Shown here: positions 48,501-57,445 of the stretch, piece by piece
Position numbering within the stretch: the first letter of the stretch is position 1
Layout: each line of letters opens with the position of its first letter
Source: Nicotiana tabacum
Lineage: Eukaryota; Streptophyta; Magnoliopsida; Solanales; Solanaceae
DNA length: 64,000 bases
Assembly: GCF_000715075.1 (NCBI RefSeq)
Contig: NC_134101.1
Span: 148,961,084 to 149,025,083, forward strand
Direction: 5' to 3'
The notes under the pieces: generated by a model
Seen by the model: only the letters and a program-made list of their open reading frames with translations
What the model was told of the DNA's origin: nothing
Database searches by the model: none
Position numbers and translations under genes: made by a program

Positions 48501-51500
48501 CCTTTACCTAATGACGGTTGATAGCATCAGAACTTTATCAAAGGTGATATTCATGTCGATTTGGTACAACGAAATTCGCATTTGAACTTATTTTTCCCTT
48601 GTATCCCCCTTCCCCTCTTTAACATTTCAGGTAACTGACCTTCACAAGCTCTTTTTTCCCGTTTGTTCAAGAACAATGCTTTATGGATGACTCGATAGAT
48701 GATAGTCTTTGTGAAGTCAAGACCAAATGTTTTAACTTAGTTAATGTTTCAATCTTCGTTCTGGTTTATCATTTCAAGCTGTATACTCGACCATGGTACA
48801 ATGTCTGCAAGAAGTGCTTAACCTGTTTGCGTGTTTTTCTTGTCTCCTCCATCCCCCGGGGTATATGCAGTTTGCTCTTCGTTTCTAAGAAACTGTGCTC
48901 ACCACGATTGTTGATTCAGTGGACAGAATTCAAGGTGTGTTTGAGATTTTAAATGAGTAATAGCCGCTTGTTGGGGCAGTATCGACCTAGGTGGATTTTG
49001 GATTAAAGAGTAGGTTTAATTTGGTAGGTTTTGGTTTCAGAAAACAATGTGTATTTGTGTTTGGATTTGGAAGATTTGGTTAGGAGAATAGTTAAAGAAG
49101 CTGCTTTAATGATATAAGCTCATATGTGGCTAGAGTTGTGGCTTGGTGTTCAACTTTCACACTTGATTTTGCCAACATATATTGCTTCTTTCCTTTTCAA
49201 GTAATCGATTATCTCCAAACAAGTTGCGCTATCCGAAGGTGGATAGTCTGTATCAGAATACCCAATAATCTATGCATGTCCTCTGTCCTGGTATAACAGT
49301 TCTTGTCCAGGAGACCTCTTATAATATACTTTAGAATACGGATTACAGCATTCTAATGACTTTCACAAGGTGAGAAATTAACTAACCACACTAACTAGAA
49401 TGAGATATTGGATCGCGTAACCGTAAGATAATTAGATTTGCCTGTAGGTCTGTGATATTGACATGCGTCTTATATAGGCTTCCTTTTCTAGGAACAAGTT
49501 TAGCATTTAGATCTATAAGGGTATCATTAGTTTCTTACTGCAGCATACCAGTTTCTTTCGGCATATCCAATTTATGTTTTCCTTGGAAACCAACATGTGA
49601 ACCAATAATACTACTGCTTGATTGTGCAACTTTGGTGCCTCCGGAGTATTTCAGTTTCTACGAGTCTTCTTGGTCTGGAGTTGTCCAATGAGATGTCTAT
49701 GTTGAATGGTAATTTCATAATTCTCACATGTTATAACAATGTTATTAACACAAACAATTAAGAAAATACAATTGCTAATACTGAATGATCTTCCTCACTT
49801 TGAAGCATGCCAAATTGCCGGACAATAGAACTAAATCGGCCAACCATACTCTTCAAAATATTTGAGGCTATATAGGGATTGACGTAGTCGACACACTAAC
49901 CCAAACTCTCCATGAGTGACAAACCTGTGGTATAAACTTCCTCTTCATGCAAAATAAATAAATAAGTGAATAAATAAAATAGATAACATGCAAAAGAAAT
50001 AAATAAATGAATAAATAAAATAGATACATGGCTTTTGTCCAGCATTTACAAGCTTATCCGCGTCCTAATTGGCAGGAGCTAGGTTTTCCATCTCTTCTAA
50101 ACTTACCCTGGTCTTCGGCCTTTGCTGTATGAGACAAAAACTTGTCCGGTACGGTTCAAAGGTGAAGTCCCACCCAACAATAAGATTGCGACGTAGGTCA
50201 ACTAGCACAAAAAAGATACAGTTCACTGTATCCCACAAGTGAATCGAAAGTTGGATTACATTGGATCTCACCAAATTGTTCCATCTATCCTTCTGAGGGG
50301 AAGCTTGGTTTCAAACCTCGGTTCTAACAGGAGGACTACATCATGGTAATGTGCCTTGGATGATCCACATCTCAGATTCTTTAGAAGAAATATGGCGTCG
50401 TGATTCTAGCAACAATATGCTTTTCATATTCCAAATCTTGAAGTCCAACGGGAGAAATCCTTGAAGTGGAAATCCATAAAAAAGCACCACCACTAATGTT
50501 GAACAACTTTGCGATCTAAGCATCTGTTTCCAAATTTCTCTAATATTTTCTCAGAACCTTGCTATGGTGTATAGCATGTGGTGATCTTTTCTATCAGACC
50601 TTTAGGCTTCTTTTCTTATGCCTTTCTTGCACCTTGATTTTTAAGTTGTTTTCCTTTTGTTTTTTCTGGCTAGCTGTACATCCTGATTTTAAGAACTTTT
50701 GCTTTTGTTTTGGTTAGTGTACACCTAGATTAGCATGAGACTGGTATTCAGTTCTGCTGTATTGTTATCGAAGCATTTATGTTGATTAAGGTTTGCCACT
50801 GCTAACAGGTGGAGAAAGGCACCTCTGTCTATTTAAGTGGGCTACGGGAGAAATATTTTGGTGAAATTTTCTTGAATGCTTATACTGTTCTTGGAGGTTC
50901 ATTGCAAGCTGAAGAATCAAATTCCCTCCTGTTAAATATACGACCAGATTTTCATGTTCCTGTGGAAAGAAATGCCGCAGTGGATCTAGGGATCCAGGGC
51001 TCCTTGAAGTTCGATAAAGTATATGGTAAAAAGAAGGAAACGCTGAGAGCTGCCCCTGAGGAGGGTCTTAATCACATTGCCAGATATGTCGAGTCTTTTG
51101 AGTCTCGATCCAATGATATATGGCTTGTGTTTCGCCATGAAGGGATATCCTTATCAAAGTTTCTCTATACCGCTGAAGAAGTGATAAATAATTCGGAGGA
51201 AGGAAATGAAAATGTAAAGCATATTCAGATATTGCATCCTTCAAAATGGTGGAAATGGTTGAAAACAACAGAAGCAGGGCAAGAGGAAATGCGTGATCTG
51301 ATTTGGCAATTGGTATTTCCTTGATGTGCTATTCCAATCCTTCTTTTTATCATTTTTTCCTCTCTGCATTAAATAATTGTTGAGATGTTGTTCCTTATGT
51401 TCTAGTAGCTTTTTTCATCCTTACTTTGGCGTAGTTGTTAATAAGATCTTCCATTTGACATTTTCTAGATGATGGTATATGCAGCTATAGTGCTATATTC

Positions 51501-52093
51501 TACTGTAGATAGTTAATCTTTTTCTGTTCCTTATGGATTATAGTCAGGAGCTTGCTGGAAATTTTTGGGATTTCCTATGTTGAGGTGGCTGCAACCCAAG
51601 TGCCAGACTGCTTGCAAAAACATTTTTTCTGTTGATTGCCACATTGTCAATCATAACGTCCCAAAATGTTCTTATTTCCACTATCATCTGCAAGTTTAAT
51701 CTAAAGTGCTAAACATTCTTGCAAAAACATTGTTCAGTTGATTGCCACATCGCCAGTCTAAAATGTTCTTGTTTCCAATGTCATCTTCTGCAGGTTTAAT
51801 CATCTAGAATTAGTCATGTAGTAATGAAAGCTGGGGTTTTGCCTTGCGGGAATTTTCACATTTCATATGAAAGTAACTACTACTAATAATCGGAATATCA
51901 TGTTTTTGATTACTTTGCTTGCGCCATAACTATTTTCTTATTTGAAAGGCTCCTCCAAGTATCTTATTCCATCCTGATGAATGATCTTCCATTTCCTCAT
52001 GAAGCTATTCATTTCAATATTTCTGTTCTATGCAGTTGATGGCACTTAAATCTTGTCATGATCGTAATATCACCCATAGAGATATAAAACCCG
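36277..52093 (+). CDS. Phosphatase (PP2C)-protein kinase fusion gene, twelve exons, 3' part not in window
   Basis: Twelve predicted exons total 2599 nt (866 codons plus one base) and join with consistent phases at every GT-AG junction. Order: hydrophobic signal-peptide-like N terminus (residues ~1-22), a Cys-containing extension, PP2C domain, linker, protein kinase N-lobe and catalytic loop. PP2C metal-site motifs are intact: DGHNG, SASDG-type AASDG and DNMAAV, plus GDSKAF and SRAIGD. The kinase has a Gly loop (DRGSYGEV), Lys in FILKRIM and HRDIKP. I recognise the architecture as that of Arabidopsis At3g63340 (probable PP2C 51), from memory. It would dephosphorylate and possibly phosphorylate Ser/Thr; substrate unknown. 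DFG, APE and the C-lobe would follow the phase-1 donor at 52094, but that intron runs into transposons to the window end. So the gene is either very long or truncated. Confidence 0.85.
37139..38055. mobile_element. Non-autonomous hAT element, 917 bp
   Basis: Ends CAGGGGCGGCTCAAG and CTTGGGCCGCCCCTG are inverted repeats with one mismatch. It is flanked by a perfect 8-bp duplication CCAAAGAC (37131-37138, 38056-38063). No transposase. A small inner segment near 37515-37560 resembles the RTE/SINE tail (GTGGGGTCTGAG). Confidence 0.9.
38064..38620. other. Intron sequence without recognisable feature
   Basis: Open stretches at 38073-38294 and 38367-38636 lack any motif and their composition looks intronic. 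I see nothing else here. Confidence 0.4.
38621..40830 (+). mobile_element. 5'-truncated RTE-type LINE with TTG tail
   Basis: Starts mid reverse transcriptase ([22 protein letters not shown]) and continues with [25 protein letters not shown] (the catalytic FADD) and the C-terminal region RWFGHVKRR. Several stops and frameshifts interrupt it. The 3' UTR ends in TTGTTGTTGTTG. The order is that of plant RTE LINEs. A hAT MITE (39863-40499) splits the 3' UTR. No target duplication was identified. Confidence 0.85.
39863..40499. mobile_element. hAT-type MITE, 637 bp, rich in AAGCG motifs
   Basis: Ends CAGTGTTGTGA and TCACAATACTG are inverted repeats with one mismatch. The flanks carry a perfect 8-bp duplication GTTATTAC (39855-39862, 40500-40507). 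Subterminal regions are dense in short AAGCG/CGCTT motifs on both sides (for example 39886-40000 and 40418-40490), a possible transposase-binding array. No coding. Confidence 0.9.
41005..41310. mobile_element. PIF/Harbinger-like MITE, 306 bp
   Basis: Ends GTGGGCGTTTGGACAT and, reverse-complemented, GAGCCCGTTTGGCCAT, with an A/T-rich interior built from TTTTTCGAAA-type inverted motifs. Flanked by TAA on both sides (41002-41004, 41311-41313), the 3-bp duplication of the PIF/Harbinger group. Family assignment is tentative. Confidence 0.65.
41709..41943 (+). CDS. Exon 2: PP2C core with DGHNG
   Basis: Acceptor gtgcag. Completes a Gly codon with exon 1, then [17 protein letters not shown], the metal-binding PP2C motif, and helices to [11 protein letters not shown]. 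Ends in phase 2 at gtgtct. Confidence 0.88.
42127..42246. mobile_element. Small MITE, 120 bp, in intron 2
   Basis: Ends GCTATGTTGC and GCAACATAGC are perfect inverted repeats. TTTTAA lies on both sides (42121-42126, 42247-42252). The interior is also partly palindromic around GGATCC. This type is widespread in plants; superfamily uncertain. Confidence 0.8.
42745..42850 (+). CDS. Exon 3 of phosphatase-kinase gene
   Basis: Acceptor tatgtag. Completes an Arg codon and encodes [18 protein letters not shown] through [11 protein letters not shown], the helical insert of the PP2C fold. Ends in phase 0 at gtaacc. Confidence 0.85.
42943..43084 (+). CDS. Exon 4: PP2C SGSTA and GDSKA motifs
   Basis: Acceptor tctgaag. 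Encodes [15 protein letters not shown] and [10 protein letters not shown], the conserved central beta-sandwich of PP2C enzymes. Ends in phase 1 at gtcaga. Confidence 0.88.
43208..43511 (+). CDS. Exon 5: PP2C ELTRDHHP and SRAIGD
   Basis: Acceptor tgaacag. Begins with an Arg-rich segment, then [25 protein letters not shown] and [13 protein letters not shown]. Contains a family-specific insertion ([16 protein letters not shown]). Ends in phase 2 at gtaagg. Confidence 0.88.
43803..44170 (+). CDS. Exon 6: end of PP2C domain
   Basis: Acceptor gttatcag. Encodes [24 protein letters not shown] (metal-binding Asp) and [12 protein letters not shown] (second metal-binding Asp), then a Ser-rich linker. 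Ends in phase 1 at gtaaaa. Confidence 0.88.
44254..44720. mobile_element. MITE, 467 bp, in intron 6
   Basis: Ends CTAAGTTGCTCCGA and, reverse-complemented, CTAAGTTGCTCGGA, flanked by a perfect 8-bp duplication ATAGACAA (44246-44253, 44721-44728). Near the right end CCGCACCCGTGTCGGACA is repeated in tandem. hAT-like by duplication length; no coding. Confidence 0.85.
44729..45318. other. Remainder of intron 6
   Basis: No repeat end or reading frame of note. A/T-rich sequence leads to acceptor gattaacag at 45318. Confidence 0.5.
45319..45374 (+). CDS. Exon 7 of phosphatase-kinase gene (56 nt)
   Basis: Acceptor gattaacag. Encodes [18 protein letters not shown], a short linker piece; ends in phase 0 at gtaaga. 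Both junction phases fit exons 6 and 8, the main support for so short an exon. Confidence 0.75.
45781..45931 (+). CDS. Exon 8 of phosphatase-kinase gene
   Basis: Acceptor gtctcag. Encodes [17 protein letters not shown] then [17 protein letters not shown], the segment between the two catalytic domains. Ends in phase 1 at gtaagc. Confidence 0.82.
46155..46329 (+). CDS. Exon 9 of phosphatase-kinase gene
   Basis: Acceptor aatgtag. Encodes [19 protein letters not shown] and [13 protein letters not shown]; ends in phase 2 at gtactt. The inter-domain segment has no motif I recognise. Confidence 0.82.
46374..47602 (-). mobile_element. 5'-truncated RTE-type LINE, antisense, in intron 9
   Basis: The minus strand reads [12 protein letters not shown] (near 47595), an [13 protein letters not shown] segment, [23 protein letters not shown] and RWFGHVRRR, then a 3' UTR with the GGGGTCTGGGGAGGGTAGTG motif ending in TTG-type repeats at 46374. 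Frameshifts are present. It is the same family as 38621-40830 but opposite in orientation to the host gene. Confidence 0.85.
48027..48214. repeat. 94-bp perfect tandem duplication across intron 9/exon 10
   Basis: Units 48027-48120 and 48121-48214 are identical by eye. Each contains the end of intron 9, acceptor atcattag and the first coding bases GTACATTCTAAAGAAGAAA. Only the second copy leads into open kinase sequence; using the first gives TGA after about twelve codons. Confidence 0.93.
48196..48418 (+). CDS. Exon 10: kinase N-lobe start
   Basis: Acceptor atcattag, second copy. Encodes [19 protein letters not shown], a Gly-rich loop with GxxG, then a Ser/Asn-rich insertion and MFILKRIM containing the ATP-binding Lys. 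Ends in phase 0 at gtaatg. The acceptor in the first 94-bp repeat is a decoy. Confidence 0.85.
48419..50808 (+). other. Intron 10 (2.4 kb)
   Basis: Donor gtaatg, acceptor ctaacag. Contains a decayed Copia fragment on the minus strand (about 49190-49930). 48430-49130 and 50040-50800 show no gene. A minus-strand stretch near 50040-50520 may be another old repeat that I could not classify. Confidence 0.7.
49190..49930 (-). mobile_element. Decayed Copia RT-RNase H fragment, antisense
   Basis: Minus-strand translation, with frame changes, gives [12 protein letters not shown], a degenerate YVDD region (CVNNIVIT) and [10 protein letters not shown], then [11 protein letters not shown]. These correspond in order to the Copia RT thumb side and the RNase H start. 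No LTRs seen. Heavily mutated. Confidence 0.6.
50809..51312 (+). CDS. Exon 11: kinase N-lobe and hinge
   Basis: Acceptor ctaacag. Encodes [20 protein letters not shown] (helix C with its Glu), a long family-specific insertion of about 80 residues, IARYVESF, then [15 protein letters not shown] (hinge) and a [11 protein letters not shown] segment. Ends in phase 0 at gtattt. Confidence 0.85.
51611..51803. repeat. Imperfect tandem duplication in intron 11
   Basis: Units 51611-51702 and 51718-51803 both begin CTTGCAAAAACATT and share GTTGATTGCCACAT, AAATGTTCTT and CATCTTCTGCA-like blocks. Diverged by substitutions and small indels. Confidence 0.75.
52036..52093 (+). CDS. Exon 12: kinase catalytic loop HRDIKP
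   Basis: Acceptor ctatgcag. Encodes [19 protein letters not shown], the catalytic loop; ends in phase 1 at gtaaga. The next exon should complete the codon and supply the Asn and DFG. It is not found before 64000. Confidence 0.82.
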
Positions 52094-52309
52094 GTAAGAG
52101 TTTTTCATTACATGCACTTCTGTAATTTTTTATAGCTAATTTCTCTCTAAAAGAAAAGATATTGTCACTTTTGTCTTTGTGGTAGCTATCTGTTATACTA
52201 AGCTGTTTGCTTGGACTGTCCTGAATAGACTAAGAGACTGCATGCCAAGAGTCCTATGTGTAGTACTCACAGTTTACTGTGGAAAGGGGTCTTACTTCTG
52301 CTCTGTTAC
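52094..52309. other. Start of intron 12
   Basis: 216 bp between exon 12 and the Copia insertion; no feature other than the 5-bp GTTAC at the insertion edge. Confidence 0.6.
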
Positions 52310-52554
52310 TGTTGATTAGCATGATACAAGGAGACTTGATTAAGGAGTGTTAATTAGCATGATTTCAGGAGATTTGATTATATTTAGGAGATCTGATTTT
52401 ATTCTGATTTGATTTGATTTGATAGCTGGATTGATTGTATACATTTATTTTATTTCCTTAATTAGCATTAGGAGCTTTGTATAAATTCCCTTGCCCATGG
52501 GATGTAAATATACACATAAATACAAGAAGCTTTTTCTTCTTCTCAAAATCTACA
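52310..52554 (+). mobile_element. 5' LTR of Ale-type element (245 bp)
   Basis: TGTTGATTAGC to AAAATCTACA. It differs from the 3' LTR by several substitutions and small indels. TTTGTATAAATTCC near 52474 may hold the TATA box. Confidence 0.88.
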
Positions 52555-52567
52555 TGGTATCCGAGCC
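52555..52567 (+). other. Primer binding site of Ale-type element
   Basis: TGGTATCCGAGCC, adjacent to the LTR with no spacer. One base differs from the usual initiator tRNA-Met complement TGGTATCAGAGCC. Confidence 0.8.
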
Positions 52568-52840
52568 ATTGTTGCCCTTTTGAGGTGAGTTATCTCCCTC
52601 GCAGCATTAGGGTTCCTTTTTTATTAAAGAAGTCGAGTTTCTCTCTCTTGTTGGCTATCCACAACACAAACTCCTTCTGATTTCCTTCTGATTGGGCTGA
52701 AATATGGAGACATTCAAGGAGACGGTTTCTGAAGTTCGGATGAAATTCAACTTCTCCGTCGCCTCCTAGCCAAACTTGACTCCGCTAATATTGCCACATC
52801 CAATCATGTGCAATCAAGTATTGCCTTTGCTGATAACTTT

Positions 52841-55800
52841 AATTCTTGGATTATCGATTATGGTGCAAATAGACACATGATAGCTCTTCTAAAGGCATTC
52901 AAAACTATTCTACGTGTCCCAAAGGAGATAATGTTAAAATAGCCAATGGTTCTTTAACACCTATCTCTGGAACAGGTTCTGTCATTTGTACTCCTAATAT
53001 TAAACTATCATCCGTGCTCCATATCATTGAGTTCCCTATCAATCTTTTATCTGTTACTGCCATGACCAAAGCTCTAAACTGTAAAATCGAGTTCTTTCCC
53101 GATCATTGTATTTTTCAGGATCTTCAAACAGGGAAAATGATTGGCAATGGTAGATTGCGTGATGACTTGTATATATTAGATGAGATTCAAAACTCTAGTC
53201 AAGCCTTTTTTGGGGAAAGTAAGGATGTCAACCAAGAAATAATACAACGGCATAGACGGTTAGGACACCCATAATTGTTTGTTTTGAAGAAGTTATATCT
53301 CGATTTGTTTTCAAGGACTCGATTTGAATCTTTGTTCTGTGATGCGTGTGAATATCCCAAGCATACTAGAAACTCTTATTCTGTGAGTGATAATAAAAGC
53401 ACAACTCCGTTTCTGACTATTCATTCTGATGTATGGTCCTACCCACACTGTTTCTTTGTTTGGTAGTCGATGGTTTGTTACTTTCATTGATTGCTGCACT
53501 AGAATGACTTGGGTATACTTGTTAAAAGCCAAAAGTGAAGTTTTCTCTTGTTTTCAGTCATTTGATAAGATGATTTGTACTCAGTTTGATGCCAAAATAA
53601 AAATCTTGAGAACTGACAATGGCATCGAATACATGGATAAAAGATTTGGTGCTTATTTGGAGTCCAATGGGATAGTCCATCAGACTAGTTGTCCTTACAC
53701 TAGTGCACAAAATGGGATCGCTAAAAGAAAAAATAGGCATCGGTTAGAAGTAGCAAAATCTCCTATGTTCACCATGCATCTACCAAAATCTTATTGGGGG
53801 ATGTTATTCTAGCGGCTGCCTATCTTATCAACAGAATGTCACTTAAACCCCTCAATTTTCGAAGTCCTCTGGAAACTTTAAAGTGTAAGAATTAATATAT
53901 TGTTCCTCCAAAGGTGTTTGGGTGTATTTGCTTTGTCCACACTAGAAATTCTGGAAAACTTGATCCTAGAGCTATAAAGTGTGTTTTCATTGGGTATTCT
54001 CCGACACAGAAAGGTTACAAATGTTATCATCCTCCCTCTAGGAGATCTTTTGTTAGCATGGATGTTACCTTTCGAAAATCTGAGCCCTATTTCAGTATTA
54101 CCTCATCACCTCTTCAGAGGGAGAGCAGTAAGGAGGAAGAGGTGATTCTACCTAGTTCCATTACTAGACCTCTTGATGACATTGTCACAGGGGAAAATGA
54201 AATTTGAGAAAGAATTCAGGGGGAGACTATTGGGCGTTTGGATAGGCCTGATTTGAAAACTTACTCACGGAAAAATAGAGCAGAAGAAGCTATCATGCAA
54301 TCTACCGAAGCTGAGCCTTCTTCTACTGGTGAATTATCTAGATTTCCTAATGAGTTAGATGAACCTATTGCTCTCAGAAAAGGAGTCAGATCTTGCACCA
54401 CCAAACACCCTTTATCTAATTTTGTCTCCTATAATTCTTTGTCTCCCTTATATAGAGCCTTTGCCTTGTCTATTTCTTCTGTGTCTATTCCCCATAATTG
54501 GAGGGAAGCTTTTGCAGATCCTAAATGGAAACAAGCTATGATTGAAGAAATGAAGGCCTTGTCAAAAAAGGAGATATGGGAACCTGTCACTTCACCACCA
54601 GACAAGAAGTTGGTTGGTTGCAAATGGTCTTTACTGTGAAGCACAAAGCGGATGGCTCGATTGAAAGATTCAAAGCAAGATTGGTGGCTAAGGGATTCAC
54701 TCAGACCTATGGAGTGGATTATCAAGAGACATTTGCCCATGTTGCTAAGATGAACACTGTTAGAATTCTTTTATCTTGTGCACCTAATCTTGATTGGGAC
54801 TTGCAACAGTGTGATGTAAAGAATGCATTTTTTCATGGAGACTTAGAAGAAGAGGTGTATATGAATATTCCTCCTCGATTTGATACTGCACAAAGTCAAG
54901 GAAAGGTATGCAGATTGAAGAAAGCCTTATACGGACTGAAGCAATCCCCCAGAGCTTGGTTTGACATATTCAACAAAGCAATGATCTCCTTCGGTTACCA
55001 ACAAAGCAATGTTGATCATACTATCTTCATAAGACATCAAACGGGCAAACTCACTCTTCTCATAGTTTATGTTGATGACATAGTAATGATAGGAGATGAC
55101 AAAGAGGAGATGTCTCGATTGAAGAAGTTGTTGGCACATGAATTTGAGATCAAAGGTTTAGGAAAATTGCAGTACTTCTTGGGAATTGAGGTTGCTAGAT
55201 CCGAAAGAGGAATCTTTATTTCTCAAAGGAAGTATATTCTGGATCTTTTGAAAGAAACTGGTCATAGTTGCAAACCTGCAGAATCGCCCATTGAAAGCAA
55301 TCACAAGTTACAAAGCGGAGTTGGAGAATCAATTGATAATGAGAGATATCAGAGGCTGGTTGGAACTCATTTATCTCTCTCACACTAGACCAGACATAGC
55401 CTATTCAGTTAGCTTGGTGAGTCAGTTCATGCATGATCCCCGAGATCCTCATATGCAAGCTGTCTTTTATATTTTGCGGTATCTGAAATCTGCACCAGGG
55501 AAAGGTCTACTTTTCTCCAAACATGATCACCTCCAAATAGAAGCCTTTACAGACGCGGATTGGGTCGGATCTTTAGATGACAGAAGATCAACATCCAGTT
55601 ACTGTACGCTCGTAGGAGGAAACTTGGTTACTTGGAGAAGCAAGAAGCAAAGTGTAGTTACTAGATCAAGTGCGGAGGTAGAATATTGAGCTATGGCCCA
55701 GGGTGTTTGCGAACTGCTTTGGATATAAAAGCTACTACAGGAATTGAGACTGTATGAAAAAGGAAAACATTCCTTGTACTGTGACAATAAAGCTGCCATC

Positions 55801-55974
55801 AGTGTAGCTCATAATCCAGTCCAGCATGACCAAACAAAGCATGTGGAAATTGTTCGACGCTTCATCAAAGAAAAAGTTACAATTGGTGTCTTGAGTTTGT
55901 TTCATGTACCATCGGAAAAACAACTAGCTGATGTGTTTACCAAAGGTCTCAACAAGCGACTTTCCATACTTTGA
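52841..55974 (+). pseudogene. Pol of Ale-type Copia element (decayed)
   Basis: Protease remnant NSWIIDYGANRHM at 52841, where the usual DSGA is DYGA. GAG-pre-integrase with HRRLGHP near 53250. Integrase about 53280-53900 with RTDNGIEY and SAQNGIAKRK; the usual Glu in NGxxER is Lys here. RT about 54540-55250 with AFFHGDLEEEVY and YVDD at 55068-55079. RNase H about 55400-55970 with FTDADWVGS and YCDNKAAI. Stops or frame changes near 53272, 53465, 53810, 54205, 54620, 55390 and 55687. It ends at TGA 55972, just before the PPT. Confidence 0.85.
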
Positions 55975-56015
55975 GCTTTGCATGTGCGACATCTTTGCAC
56001 CAACTTGAGGGGGAG

Positions 56016-56247
56016 TGTTGATTAGCATGATTCAAGGAGACTTGATTTAGGAGTGTTAATTAGCATGATTTCAAGAGATTTAATTATATTTAGGAGATAT
56101 TCTGATTTTATTTGATTTGTTTTTATAGCTGGATTGATTGTATAGATTTATTTTATTTCCTTAATTAGCATTGTGAGCTTTGTATAAATTCCCTTGCCCA
56201 TGAGATGTAAATAATACAAAAAGCCTTTCTTCTTCTCAAAATCTACA
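56016..56247 (+). mobile_element. 3' LTR of Ale-type element (232 bp)
   Basis: Preceded by purine tract TTGAGGGGGAG. Begins TGTTGATTAGC, ends TCTACA, followed by ATTAC. Confidence 0.88.
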
Positions 56248-56542
56248 ATTACACATCAGTTGATGGTTGAAATACCTGTGGGTAATGTGTCACCGGAATA
56301 TGTCCAAAACTTCAGCTGCGTTTTGCCCGTTAAGAATTGAAAAAGCTTCGTACAATATCAAAAAGGATCGGAAAATACACTCTAGAGTTATAAATTTATA
56401 ATTGTAACAGCTGACACATAGCTAAGGCCACAATGAAATTCTGAATGCTTCACAGTGTACTCACTTCAGCACTGGTTTTGCATGCTGCTTAACATCATCT
56501 TCAATCAACCTCAGCCATATTTTCAGAGGAAATAGGTCGAGT

Positions 56543-56625
56543 AACAACAACAACAACAACAAGCCTAGTGAAATTCTACAAGTGGGGTCTGGGGAGGGTG
56601 AAGTGTACGCAGACCTTACCCCTAC
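56543..56625 (-). mobile_element. RTE/SINE 3' tail fragment
   Basis: AAC repeats followed by CAAGTGGGGTCTGGGGAGGG and a tgtacgcagaccttacccctac stretch, the same tail as in the LINE at 46374. No RT part, so this is a short retroposed end or a SINE sharing the LINE tail. The duplicate copy is at 63714-63812. Confidence 0.65.
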
Positions 56626-56870
56626 GTTTCGGGGAGAAGACCTTTCTCAGCTTCAGAGTGGTTCGAAACAATGATTTTACAAAATGACAAGGCCTGGTAT
56701 CACTTCACATCTTGTATCCTTATAAGTATAATATCTGCTAAGAAAATGTATGTTGAGCCTAACTTAAATCCAAAAGCTAGGTCAAGTGGTGAAGATTTTC
56801 AAAACTAGATAAGGAGACTTCTACACACACTTAACCAGTGTGGCATTTAATGCCACCCTGCATGTTAAGG

Positions 56871-57295
56871 TGTTAGCGGAAACGTAAAAGAAAGAACACA
56901 AGATTTAACGTGGTTCAGATCAAAATAATCCTACGTCCACCAGAGAACAATTGCCCTTTTAACATTAACAAAGGAAGGGGAGATTTCCCAATTACACTTA
57001 AGATAATTTCTCTCTTAAGTCTCTACTCACTACAATGTATTGTATTATTTTGGGATGATTTCTACAAGTGAAGGAGTGCATCTATTTACAGAGGTAAAGA
57101 CCTCCTTTTGATGTCATTGGTGACATCAAACTACCTCCTCTTGATGTCATGGGTGACATCAAAGGAGGAAACTTCCTCCTAGCATCCACACCAACTCTTT
57201 CCACCAACTCTTCCAATTGGCATGCCATTGTTGGCTAAACATAAACCAACATTTTCAGCATGCCATTGTTGACTAAACATAAACCAACATTTTCA
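56871..57295 (-). mobile_element. 3' LTR of Tork-type element (425 bp)
   Basis: On the plus strand it runs from TGTTAGCGGAAACG to ACCAACATTTTCA. A 33-bp block (GCATGCCATTGTTG...) near its right end is tandemly repeated (57220-57295), as in the other LTR. Confidence 0.9.
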
Positions 57296-57312
57296 ATCTC
57301 CACCTTGGTTTG
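57296..57312 (-). other. Polypurine tract of Tork-type element
   Basis: Minus strand AACCAAGGTGGAGAT abuts the LTR; AAGGTGGAGAT is the usual Copia form. Confidence 0.75.
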
Positions 57313-57445
57313 CGTTTCGAGCGTGTGAACAACTCTGGCCAAAACTTCTAAGCTTACTGGGCAACCCCGTTGTAAGAAACAAGAAGAATCAAACCATTGT
57401 TGAACATACCACCTCCACCTAGCAACTGTTCTCTTCGGAGTTGCA

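Larger units (their letters stand above)
52310..56247 (+). mobile_element. Ale-type Ty1/copia element, gag mostly deleted (3938 bp)
   Basis: LTRs at 52310-52554 and 56016-56247 begin TGTTGATTAGCATGAT and end TCTACA. PBS directly follows the 5' LTR. Flanks are GTTAC (52305-52309) and ATTAC (56248-56252), a 5-bp duplication with one change. Only about 290 bp separate PBS from protease, so gag is missing. Short LTRs and the pol sequence suggest the Ale/Retrofit lineage (from memory). It sits in intron 12 of the phosphatase-kinase gene in the same orientation. Confidence 0.88.
55408..56813. repeat. Segmental direct duplication, copy 1 (1.4 kb)
   Basis: Matches 62578-64000 at an initial offset of 7170 with roughly 1% substitutions and a few indels. 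It covers Ale RNase H, the 3' LTR and about 560 bp of non-element flank. Homology may continue beyond 56813, but the second copy runs out of the window. Confidence 0.93.
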
